A stretch of 5,689 nucleotides of DNA, taken from positions 1-5,689 of the forward strand of contig DBDE01000003.1 of NCBI GenBank assembly GCA_002293425.1. Direction: 5' to 3'. Shown piece after piece: positions 1 through 5,633 of the stretch. Source of the DNA: Alistipes sp. UBA940 (GTDB lineage Bacteria > Bacteroidota > Bacteroidia > Bacteroidales > Rikenellaceae). The translations under genes were made by a program, and so were the position numbers. Under the pieces are notes generated by a model that worked only from the letters and a program-made list of their open reading frames with translations, ran no database searches and was not told the DNA's origin. The first letter of the stretch is position 1. Each line of letters opens with the position of its first letter.

Positions 1-104
1 ACATCCTCATCCACCTCGACCGCAGACTGCGGCGAAACGGGTGGCTCGGGGGAACAACTCACCGCAACCATCACCACGGCGACGTAAAAGATTAGTTTTT
101 TCAT
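1..104 (-). CDS. N-terminal fragment of a putative lipoprotein (runs off the left edge)
   Basis: The ATG at 104-102 opens a frame of 34 complete codons that continues past the window edge. The N-terminus has the layout of a lipoprotein signal peptide: MKK, then a hydrophobic stretch (about residues 4-15, LIFYVAVVMVAV), then S16-C17, where C17 would be the lipidated cysteine. A Pro- and acid-rich segment follows (SPEPPVSPQ, then VEVDED), as is common in the flexible linker of exported Bacteroidota lipoproteins. The mature domain lies outside the window, so no function can be given. The gene lies downstream of dnaG on the same strand, but a probable terminator at 126-152 separates them. I found no good TAnnTTTG box just upstream, so its promoter is unclear. 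The start has no Shine-Dalgarno sequence, as is usual for this phylum. Confidence 0.7.
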   Translation of the reverse strand, partial: MKKLIFYVAVVMVAVSCSPEPPVSPQSAVEVDED

Positions 105-125
105 AATTAAAATGTTTTGGTTAGA

Positions 126-152
126 AATAAAAACAGCACCCCAAAGGTGCTG
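126..152 (-). terminator. Intrinsic terminator downstream of dnaG
   Basis: A perfect 7-bp GC-rich stem (CAGCACC at 134-140 with GGTGCTG at 146-152) encloses a 5-nt loop. Read on the minus strand, the hairpin is followed directly by TTTTTATTT (133-125), which is the expected U-tract. It lies about 40 nt past the dnaG stop codon. On the plus strand the tail is ATAATTTT, so it would be weaker in that direction. Confidence 0.8.
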
Positions 153-171
153 ATAATTTTCTGAAATTACA

Positions 172-191
172 AAATTTTTGCGCAAAAATTT
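172..191. repeat. Perfect 20-bp palindrome next to the dnaG stop codon
   Basis: The sequence AAATTTTTGCGCAAAAATTT is identical to its own reverse complement across all 20 positions. It starts two bases downstream of the dnaG stop codon (194-196). As RNA it could form a hairpin ending in U residues on either strand, so it may help termination. As DNA it is a symmetric site that a dimeric protein could bind. The sequence alone does not distinguish these. Confidence 0.6.
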
Positions 192-193
192 CC

Positions 194-2128
194 TTACAGT
201 ATCAACCTGCTCAACCGCTTTGAGATGAGGTTTTTTTCGCGGTTCAGGGCGGAGATGTGGCGCAGAATGTCGCCGTTGTCGGGCTCGTCGACCAACCGCG
301 CACGAAGCTCGGCCGTCAACTCGTCTATCACCTTCGATTTGTAGAGCATAATAGCCCTCGGAATAGCCTCGTTGAGCCGTTCGCGCTCCGTGGCGATCCC
401 CATCTCGTTGCGTTTCCACAGCTTGGATGGCACATAGTTGTCGTCCGCCGTCAGCAGATCGACCGCTGCATTCGCTGCCGCCGGATCGGGATGGTTGATG
501 AAGTGATGCGCCCCGATCTCGGAAGACGAATCGAACAAGGAGAGATAGGTGTCGTACAACTCGCGATAGGCCTGCCCGCGCAAGGTAAATCCGTTGGCCC
601 GCAATTCGCCGATGATGGTTTGGGCCACATTGAGCGAGGTCACCGCCCGCCCGTCGCGAAAGTCGAACGACTCGTGGCCATATTTGATGAGGTATCTCAC
701 CAGCTCCTTCTCCAACTCGTCGATGCTGCTGCCGGCTGTTGAGGGCCGGGTGGTGGCGGCAATGTCGCCCTTGACGGCGGCGGTTTGTCGCCTGATGAAC
801 TCTCCCGCTTCGGGGTCGGCCGAGCCGACGGTGAGCCGCTTTTTGGCAACTTCGGAGATGAGCAATGCCTCGTCCACCTCCATCGAGCGGGCGCATTCGC
901 GGATGTACATCGAGCGGCGGATTGCGTCGGGAATTTCGGCTATCGAAGCGACCATATCGCCCACGACCTCGGCTCGGCGAATGACGTCGCCGCGCGCTTC
1001 GCCCATCAGCAGTCTCGCTTTGAAGGCCAGGAAGTCCTCTTCGGCCGAGCGTATGAAATCTTGCAACTCGGTGGCATTGCGGCCACGGGCAAACGAGTCG
1101 GGGTCCTCGCCGTCGGGCAACAGGACGACGCGCACGCTCAGGCCCTCGCGCAGGATCATATCTATCCCCCGCAGCGACGCCTTCACGCCCGCTTCGTCGC
1201 CGTCGTAGATGACGGTCACGCTGTCGGTAAAGCGTTTCAGCAGCTTCACCTGTTCGGTGGTCAGGGAGGTGCCCGACGAGGCGACCACATTCTCGACCCC
1301 TGATTGGTGCATCGAGATGACGTCGGTGTAGCCCTCCACCAGAATGGCGTTGCGTTGCTGCGAGATGGCTTTTTTGGCAAAGAAAATGCCGTACAGGGTG
1401 TTCTTTTTGGAGTAGATCTCGCTTTCGGGCGAATTTTGATATTTCGCCACATTTTTGTCCGTCCTCAGCGTTCTGCCGCCGAAAGCCACCACGCGGCCCG
1501 ACATAGAGTGGATGGGGAATATCACCCGCTCGGAGAACCTGTCGTAGAAACCGCCTGTTTCGCGCTTGATCGAAAGGCCGGTGCCGACCAGAAACTCCTC
1601 CTTATAGCCTGCCGCGAGTGCCGCCGTTGTGAGTTTGTCTCCTTTGGGGCAGTATCCCAGGCCGAATTTGCGGATCATTTCGTCGGAAAAGCCGCGATGG
1701 CGAAAGTAGCCCAGACCGACGCTTCGTCCCTCGTCGGTGTCGTGCAGTTGGTTGCCGAACCACTCCGCGGCGAAGCTGTTGACCACCATCATACTTTCGC
1801 GGTCGTCGTTTCGCTTCAGTTCTTCGTCGCTTACGGGACGGTCATTGACCTCGATGCCATACTTTTTGCCCACATATTTCAACGCTTCGACGTAGCTCAT
1901 CCCCTCGTGTTCCATCACGAAGGTTACGGCGTTGCCTCCTTTGCCGCAGCCGAAGCATTTGAACAGCCCTTTGGCGGGCGAGACGACGAATGAGGGCGTT
2001 TTTTCGTTGTGGAACGGACAGCACGCGCCGTAGTTGACCCCTTTTTTGCGCAGCGACACGAAATCGCTCACCACTTCGACGATGTCGGCGGCGGCAAAAA
2101 TTCTATCGACTGTGGCTTTGTCTATCAC
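194..2128 (-). CDS. dnaG: DNA primase DnaG
   Basis: This primase makes the short RNA primers for chromosome replication, working with the replicative helicase at the fork. The 644-residue product has the family order. An N-terminal CHC2 zinc finger has C37, H40, C58 and C61 (CPFH and CFGC). The RNA polymerase core follows, with RFSERVIFPI and VAFGGR (about 197-219) and YQNSPES (230-236). The TOPRIM metal-binding motifs are EGYTDV (265-270) and DGDEAG (309-314), then PDGEDPDSF (338-346). The less conserved C-terminal region is the expected helicase-interaction domain. I placed the start at GTG (2128-2126), because MIDKATVDRI matches the usual DnaG N-terminus. An upstream ATG at 2230 would add 34 residues unlike the family and overlap the methyltransferase start. 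No Shine-Dalgarno sequence is visible. The GC content is clearly higher than in the divergent restriction-modification genes. Confidence 0.97.
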   Translation of the reverse strand: MIDKATVDRIFAAADIVEVVSDFVSLRKKGVNYGACCPFHNEKTPSFVVSPAKGLFKCFGCGKGGNAVTFVMEHEGMSYVEALKYVGKKYGIEVNDRPVSDEELKRNDDRESMMVVNSFAAEWFGNQLHDTDEGRSVGLGYFRHRGFSDEMIRKFGLGYCPKGDKLTTAALAAGYKEEFLVGTGLSIKRETGGFYDRFSERVIFPIHSMSGRVVAFGGRTLRTDKNVAKYQNSPESEIYSKKNTLYGIFFAKKAISQQRNAILVEGYTDVISMHQSGVENVVASSGTSLTTEQVKLLKRFTDSVTVIYDGDEAGVKASLRGIDMILREGLSVRVVLLPDGEDPDSFARGRNATELQDFIRSAEEDFLAFKARLLMGEARGDVIRRAEVVGDMVASIAEIPDAIRRSMYIRECARSMEVDEALLISEVAKKRLTVGSADPEAGEFIRRQTAAVKGDIAATTRPSTAGSSIDELEKELVRYLIKYGHESFDFRDGRAVTSLNVAQTIIGELRANGFTLRGQAYRELYDTYLSLFDSSSEIGAHHFINHPDPAAANAAVDLLTADDNYVPSKLWKRNEMGIATERERLNEAIPRAIMLYKSKVIDELTAELRARLVDEPDNGDILRHISALNREKNLISKRLSRLIL

Positions 2129-2148
2129 AAAAAAATATTGTATTTTTG
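2117..2148 (+). promoter_or_regulatory. Probable Bacteroidota promoter for the restriction-modification genes
   Basis: The -33 box TTTG (2117-2120), a 20-nt spacer and the -7 box TATTTTTG (2141-2148) match the Bacteroidota pattern TTTG-N19-21-TAnnTTTG exactly. Transcription would start near 2153, giving a leader of about 55-60 nt before the methyltransferase ATG at 2212. The -33 box lies inside the first codons of dnaG on the opposite strand, so the promoter overlaps the dnaG start region. Confidence 0.65.
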
Positions 2149-2211
2149 CGGGAAATTCAATAGTAGGGCACGAAGTTCGGCATTTAATTTGTTTTTTGCA
2201 AAAACAATGTG

Positions 2212-3114
2212 ATGAATACTTATTCGACAATAGAAGGAATCATAAGGAATGGGGATGCAGAAAATATTCTGCAAAACTATTCCGATGGATTATTTGATTT
2301 AATAATAACTTCTCCTCCCTATAATATTGGAAAGTCTTATGAGACCAAAACGTCGATAGAGAAGTATCTTCTGGCACAAGAAAGAATAATTATTCAACTG
2401 ATTAGGGTGTTATCTGACAAAGGTAGTTTGTGTTGGCAGGTGGGTAATTATGTTAACGATGGAGAAGTTTTCCCCCTTGATGTTTTTTATTATTCCATAT
2501 TTAAAAAACTTGGACTGAAGCTCAGAAATCGAATAGTCTGGTACTTCGGTCATGGGCTCCATGCTTCTAATCGTTTTTCGGGACGCTACGAAACAATATT
2601 GTGGTTTACAAAAAGTGACGACTATCTCTTTAACTTAGATGCAGTTAGAGTGCCGTCAAAGTATCCTGGTAAACTGCATTATAAAGGTCCCAATAAAGGA
2701 AAATTATCCGGTAATCCACTCGGCAAAAATCCGTCTGATATTTGGGAGATTTTGGTGGAAAATTGGGATTCGTGTCTGTGGAACATCCCCAACGTTAAAG
2801 CGAACCATCCTGAGAAGACAGCACATCCATGTCAGTTCCCAGTTGAGTTGGTCGAACGATGTGTTCTCGCTTTAACAAACGAGAACGGTTGGGTTCTTGA
2901 TCCGTTTGGTGGAGCAGGATCTACATTGATTGCAGCGTACAAGAACAATCGTAATTGTATCTCTATTGATAGAGAAAACGACTACTGCCTCCTTGCCGAA
3001 AAAAGATTTAAGGAACTGAAGAATGGAACGCTAAAATTACGACCTATTGGGAAACCCATCCATATACCATCTCCTAATGACAGGATCGCAAAAAAACCGG
3101 ATTCGTGGATGTAA
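2212..3114 (+). CDS. Type II DNA methyltransferase, beta class, SPPY motif (probably cytosine-N4)
   Basis: This enzyme transfers a methyl group from S-adenosylmethionine to an exocyclic amino group in its DNA target, protecting host DNA from the partner nuclease. In the 300-residue product the catalytic motif comes first (TSPPY, 33-37, in DLIITSPPYNIGK) and the cofactor-binding motif comes near the end (DPFGGAGST, 230-238). This order defines the beta class. Other typical segments are GSLCWQVGNY (71-80), SGRYETILWFTK (123-134) and HPCQFPVELVERC (205-217). An S before PPY favours N4-cytosine, although some adenine enzymes also have it. I chose ATG 2212; a GTG at 2209 directly before it would add one residue. 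Stop to the endonuclease start is 14 bp, so the two are probably cotranscribed. Low GC and A/T-ending codons contrast with dnaG and suggest horizontal transfer. RGATCY specificity is inferred from the partner. Confidence 0.93.
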   Translation: MNTYSTIEGIIRNGDAENILQNYSDGLFDLIITSPPYNIGKSYETKTSIEKYLLAQERIIIQLIRVLSDKGSLCWQVGNYVNDGEVFPLDVFYYSIFKKLGLKLRNRIVWYFGHGLHASNRFSGRYETILWFTKSDDYLFNLDAVRVPSKYPGKLHYKGPNKGKLSGNPLGKNPSDIWEILVENWDSCLWNIPNVKANHPEKTAHPCQFPVELVERCVLALTNENGWVLDPFGGAGSTLIAAYKNNRNCISIDRENDYCLLAEKRFKELKNGTLKLRPIGKPIHIPSPNDRIAKKPDSWM

Positions 3115-3128
3115 TTTTTTTATTATAG

Positions 3129-3743
3129 ATGAGAATAACACAGAAATATTCGCATTTAAACGGAGAGGAGTATCTTCTTGTTCACTATCCGCAATTATAT
3201 GAAGAGATCAAGAGCGTAATTGCAGGAATTGATGCCTCCGTGTATCGAACCAAAGAGAGCAAGGAGACTCGAAAAAAAGGTAAAATTCTATATTCTCCTG
3301 TCGGTCTCAACGATGCGTTCAAACAAGCCTTCTCGCAACTTGAATGGGGCGAAAGCAGGTATAGCTACTATATCACTCTCAACAGAGAATTGATGGAGGC
3401 ATCAATTCCCATGAATGTACAAGAACAAAAATGTTTTTTGGAAAGCAATGGAGAATCGAATCCGATATATAGCTATAATCAAACTGACTTTGTTAAAAAT
3501 GCAATTGCAATAGAGGTTCAGTTCGGCAAATATTCGTTTGTTGCATACGACCTCTTTGTCAAGCATATGCTTTTTTATTCAGGTGGGAAAATTAATCTTG
3601 GCATAGAGATATTGCCGACCAAAGCCCTTCAAAGTGAAATGAGCAGCGGAATTGCTTTTTACGAAGGTGAGGTTTACAACGTCATGAGGCAGGGACGAAA
3701 CAACCCTCCTGTTCCTCTGTTAATTTTAGGCATTGAGCCTTAA
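3129..3743 (+). CDS. Type II restriction endonuclease, BstYI/BglII family (predicted R^GATCY)
   Basis: This 204-residue protein would cut unmethylated DNA as a homodimer. From memory of the families, it resembles BstYI (about 203 residues) along its whole length, with shared segments such as YSHLNG, RTKESKE, ILYSPV, SYNQTDFVK, IEVQFGKYSF and EMSSGI. It resembles BglII more distantly. The active site is recognisable: D120 and then E129-V130-Q131 fit the D-x8-E-x-Q spacing of BglII (D84, E93, Q95) and BstYI (D119, E128, Q130). K134 and the S172-S173 region correspond to segments of BstYI near bases in the recognition sequence. BstYI cuts RGATCY, so that is the predicted target here. The gene follows the methyltransferase at 14 bp and is as AT-rich. 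It has no Shine-Dalgarno sequence, and no controller gene is present. Family assignment is firm; exact specificity is inference. Confidence 0.92.
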   Translation: MRITQKYSHLNGEEYLLVHYPQLYEEIKSVIAGIDASVYRTKESKETRKKGKILYSPVGLNDAFKQAFSQLEWGESRYSYYITLNRELMEASIPMNVQEQKCFLESNGESNPIYSYNQTDFVKNAIAIEVQFGKYSFVAYDLFVKHMLFYSGGKINLGIEILPTKALQSEMSSGIAFYEGEVYNVMRQGRNNPPVPLLILGIEP

Positions 3744-3760
3744 ATGAATTCAGTATTTTG

Positions 3761-3832
3761 TGATCTCGACAGGAATCGAACCTGTATCGTCAGAATCGGA
3801 ATCTGATATTCTATCCATTGAACTACGAGACC
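3761..3832 (-). tRNA. tRNA-Arg (anticodon CCG)
   Basis: The minus strand folds into a full cloverleaf of 72 nt without an encoded CCA. The acceptor stem is GGTCTCG with CGAGATC (one G-U pair), followed by discriminator A. The D arm is GTTC/GAAT with an 8-nt loop, and the anticodon stem is TCAGA/TCTGA around loop TTCCGAT. The variable loop is CGAT and the T arm ACAGG/CCTGT around TTCGATT. The anticodon CCG (3799-3797) reads CGG (Arg). The 3' end points at the restriction endonuclease gene, 17 nt away. A matching promoter lies just upstream (3844-3875). Confidence 0.96.
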
Positions 3833-3843
3833 TTTCGGGGTTA

Positions 3844-3875
3844 CAAAAGTAGTAATTTTCGTCCAGAAAAACAAG
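3844..3875 (-). promoter_or_regulatory. Promoter of the tRNA-Arg gene
   Basis: On the minus strand, CTTG (3875-3872, with the core TTG) is followed by a 20-nt spacer and TACTTTTG (3851-3844), which fits the Bacteroidota -7 consensus TAnnTTTG exactly. The start would fall near 3838, a few bases before the mature tRNA 5' end at 3832. This explains the AT-rich gap between the tRNA and the regulator gene. Confidence 0.65.
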
Positions 3876-3880
3876 TTATT

Positions 3881-4504
3881 TTGCTTGATAATTGGCAAAG
3901 AATAGAACGTGTGGTTCGATGGACGGGTCTGTCGGTCAACTCTTTTGCGCTCTCCATCGGGCTCAACAGGGGCGAAAACCTCTATCAGATCAAGCGGGGC
4001 AACAATGGCATCAGTCGCGAACTTGCCGGAATGATTGCCGCAAAATATGGCCAGATCAGCAAGGCATGGTTGTTGACCGGCGAGGGAGATATGTTCACGG
4101 ACGACTCGGTGAAACGGGTTTCGGTTCCGTTCTACGATGTGGAGGTGGAGAAGTATGTCACTTCGCCGCAGAGGTATTTGTCTCACGGTTTTGTTTGCTT
4201 GCCGGGTGTGGAGGATGCCGAGTTCGGGGCGGTGTATAGTGGGCGGGCTATGGGCGAGGCCATTCCGGCGGGGTCGATGGTGTTGCTTCGTCGGGTGGAT
4301 GTTTCGGCGTTGGTTCCCGGGGGCGATTATGTGGTTGTGGGCGAGGAGTTCACAATGCTCCGGCGGGTTCGCAGGGACACTAATAGCGATGTGTTGAGGC
4401 TGATCCCGTTGGACGGCGAGAATTTCGACGAAGTCAGGCTTGGTGTTTCGAGTGTTCGAGAGCTGTATCTGGTCAGGGCGGTGGTTATTAACAGGACATT
4501 ATAA
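3881..4504 (+). CDS. HTH regulator with a degenerate S24 (LexA/CI-like) domain
   Basis: This looks like a phage-repressor-type DNA-binding protein of about 207 residues. The N-terminal helix-turn-helix covers roughly residues 7-60 (IERVVRWTGLSVNSFALSIG, then ENLYQIKRGNNGIS) and is followed by the segment SKAWLLTGEGDMF typical of these repressors. The C-terminal half (about 80-205) has the S24 fold pattern: GRAMGEAIPAGSMVLLRRVD, GDYVVVGEEFTMLRRV, LRLIPLDGENFDEVRL. In active S24 proteins the first motif carries a catalytic Ser (GDSM) and the later strand a Lys. Here these align with A123 and R161 or R162, so self-cleavage is unlikely. No ATG fits: the upstream ATG at 3818 lies inside the tRNA. 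TTG at 3881 (MLDNWQRIERVV) is the best start, though uncertain. Thioredoxin follows after 10 bp, so cotranscription is possible. The target operator is unknown. Confidence 0.8.
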   Translation: MLDNWQRIERVVRWTGLSVNSFALSIGLNRGENLYQIKRGNNGISRELAGMIAAKYGQISKAWLLTGEGDMFTDDSVKRVSVPFYDVEVEKYVTSPQRYLSHGFVCLPGVEDAEFGAVYSGRAMGEAIPAGSMVLLRRVDVSALVPGGDYVVVGEEFTMLRRVRRDTNSDVLRLIPLDGENFDEVRLGVSSVRELYLVRAVVINRTL

Positions 4505-4514
4505 ATTTAATATT

Positions 4515-4826
4515 ATGGTTATAGACAGTTCTAATTTCGATGGGTTGATCGGTGGCGCGTTGCCTGTCGTTGTCGATTTTTGGGCGGAGTGGTGCGGTCC
4601 GTGCCGTATGATCGGCCCTATGGTGGAGGAGTTGGCCGAGGAGTATAGCGGCCGGGTGGTGGTTGGCAAGTGCAATGTCGATCACGAGCGCACTTTGCCG
4701 ACGAAGTATTCGATCCGCAACATTCCGACCATTTTGTTCTTTAAGGGCGGTGAGTTGGTCGAACGCCACGTGGGCGCGCTCAGCAAGGGCGATTTGAAGG
4801 CTAAGTTCGAAGCGTTATTGGCCTAA
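4515..4826 (+). CDS. trxA: Thioredoxin
   Basis: This small cytoplasmic protein reduces protein disulfides and is recycled by thioredoxin reductase. The 103-residue product is a standard single thioredoxin domain. It has VVVDFWAEWCGPC with redox cysteines C27 and C30, followed by RMIGP. N54-V55-D56 lies in the central strand, the cis-proline P71 is in RNIPTILFF, and the last segment is FKGGELVERHVGALSK. The length is normal and there is no signal peptide, so it is not the exported disulfide type. ATG 4515 gives the family N-terminus; an in-frame start further upstream (4440) would run through the regulator gene and is not credible. It begins 10 bp after the regulator stop and has no clear promoter of its own in the AT-rich gap. 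Its 3' end overlaps the convergent thioesterase by 12 bp. The trxA symbol reflects family and length; paralogs cannot be excluded. Confidence 0.93.
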   Translation: MVIDSSNFDGLIGGALPVVVDFWAEWCGPCRMIGPMVEELAEEYSGRVVVGKCNVDHERTLPTKYSIRNIPTILFFKGGELVERHVGALSKGDLKAKFEALLA

Positions 4827-5633
4827 AAGTTCCACTGCTGCGCGACATACCCCTGCACCTTCGGCATTTCGGATGTCGAAGGTGTGGGGGTTTCTGCCAT
4901 ATCGGATGGTCAGCTCTTCGCCCAGCACGGCTTCGTGCAGATAGTTGAGGTCTATCCTCACCCTGCCCGCGATTGCAGGCATCAGATCGACCATCCATTC
5001 GAGGTACTTCATCGAGTTGACGTGGCCGTTGAAGTCTATGTCGGAGTAGACGACGGTGTGGGTCGTTTGCACGATTTCATCGTCGACAGCCGCCACCTTT
5101 CGCGGCCTGTCGATCGGCGGGGTGCGATTGATCAACGACGCCCCTTTGTTCTCCAAACTCGACAGGTCCAGCGGTCGCCGCGTCGCCAGGTCGATCATCG
5201 CCCACTGGGTGACGGCGTGGCCACAATTGCCGACAACCATATTGCGGGTCGTCACCAACCGCCCATAGTCGCTCACCCAGGTGTAGATATCGACCGTTTC
5301 GCCCCGCTCGGGCAGGCGCGAGAACTCCATAGCCATTCGCGAGAGCACCCAGCTTGCGCCCGTTTGTCGACAGAACGGGTCATCTGCGGCGTTACGCTCG
5401 CTTTTCGCGCGGTCACGTACGCCGAGTACGCTCCCTTGCTCATCGCTTCGCAAGCCTTGCATCTGGCCCGTTCTGTCGACAAACATTTTTTGAAGGTCGC
5501 CCACCCCCAGCCCCAGGGTGTCGGCGTCGTCGCCTGCGGCTTCGAGCACCAGCTCACCCAGAGCACACAGCCTCGCCCGTCCCGTAGAATCGAGGTCGCG
5601 CGAGGCTATGCGATATGAGTATGTTCCCGCCAT
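4815..5633 (-). CDS. Acyl-ACP thioesterase carrying a 41-residue in-frame insertion
   Basis: This enzyme releases free fatty acids from acyl carrier protein in the cytoplasm. The protein is a double hotdog of the FatA/FatB type found in Bacteroidales. Domain one runs from GTYSYRIASRDLDSTGRARL (from residue 3) through WVLSRMAMEF and VDIYTWVSDYGRL to QWAMIDLATRRP. Domain two contains YSDIDFNGHVNSMKYLEW with D200, N202 and H204 of the catalytic D-x-N-x-H motif, and E234 (YLHEAV) at the place of the downstream acidic or Cys residue. Residues 51-91 are foreign to the family: they are encoded by a 123-bp inverted-repeat element between LGVGDLQKM and GASWVLSR. Removing them restores family spacing and a normal length of 231 residues. 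ATG 5633 puts two residues before the conserved GTY; ATG 5660 would add nine (MTKIVILWC) and is less likely. Frame and motifs are intact, so I do not call it a pseudogene. Its end overlaps trxA convergently. Confidence 0.93.
   Translation of the reverse strand: MAGTYSYRIASRDLDSTGRARLCALGELVLEAAGDDADTLGLGVGDLQKMFVDRTGQMQGLRSDEQGSVLGVRDRAKSERNAADDPFCRQTGASWVLSRMAMEFSRLPERGETVDIYTWVSDYGRLVTTRNMVVGNCGHAVTQWAMIDLATRRPLDLSSLENKGASLINRTPPIDRPRKVAAVDDEIVQTTHTVVYSDIDFNGHVNSMKYLEWMVDLMPAIAGRVRIDLNYLHEAVLGEELTIRYGRNPHTFDIRNAEGAGVCRAAVELLGQ
5362..5484. repeat. 123-bp terminal-inverted-repeat element inserted in frame in the thioesterase gene
   Basis: Perfect 18-bp inverted repeats, GTTTGTCGACAGAACGGG (5362-5379) and its reverse complement (5467-5484), bound an 87-bp core. 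Each arm contains the self-complementary octamer TGTCGACA. The core has the direct repeat CATCTG just inside each arm (5381-5386 and 5460-5465). It also has hairpin CGTAC-GCCGA-GTACG (5416-5430) and the palindrome GCAAGCCTTGC (5450-5460). The length is a multiple of three, and five of six frames have no stop codon. No target-site duplication is visible, and there is no transposase. It could be a MITE or REP-like element, or a protein-coding palindromic element similar in concept to those of Rickettsia. Only this copy is in the window, so dispersal is inferred. Confidence 0.85.

Noticed and set aside
2129..2230. N-terminal extension of DnaG by 34 residues from an upstream ATG
   Set aside because: The extension is unlike any DnaG N-terminus, runs through the methyltransferase start and promoter, and the GTG at 2128 gives the expected MIDKATVDRI.
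2129..3760. Integrative element with att direct repeats at the tRNA gene
   Set aside because: No integrase or excisionase and no second copy of the tRNA 3' end were found at the left border.
3818..3880. ATG start for the S24-like regulator at 3818
   Set aside because: It lies inside the tRNA-Arg gene and translates the opposite strand of the tRNA and its promoter; the HTH homology begins only after about 3890.
3740..4186. Minus-strand open frame spanning the tRNA and the regulator start
   Set aside because: It reads through the tRNA gene and antisense to the regulator, and has no domain-like sequence.
4884..5618. Long plus-strand open frame of 244 codons opposite the thioesterase gene
   Set aside because: It is antisense to a gene with clear family motifs, has no recognisable domain, and owes its length to GC-rich codon structure plus the stop-poor inserted element.
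4815..5633. Thioesterase as a pseudogene disrupted by the inserted element
   Set aside because: The frame continues through the element without a stop, and the catalytic motif and both hotdog domains are intact.
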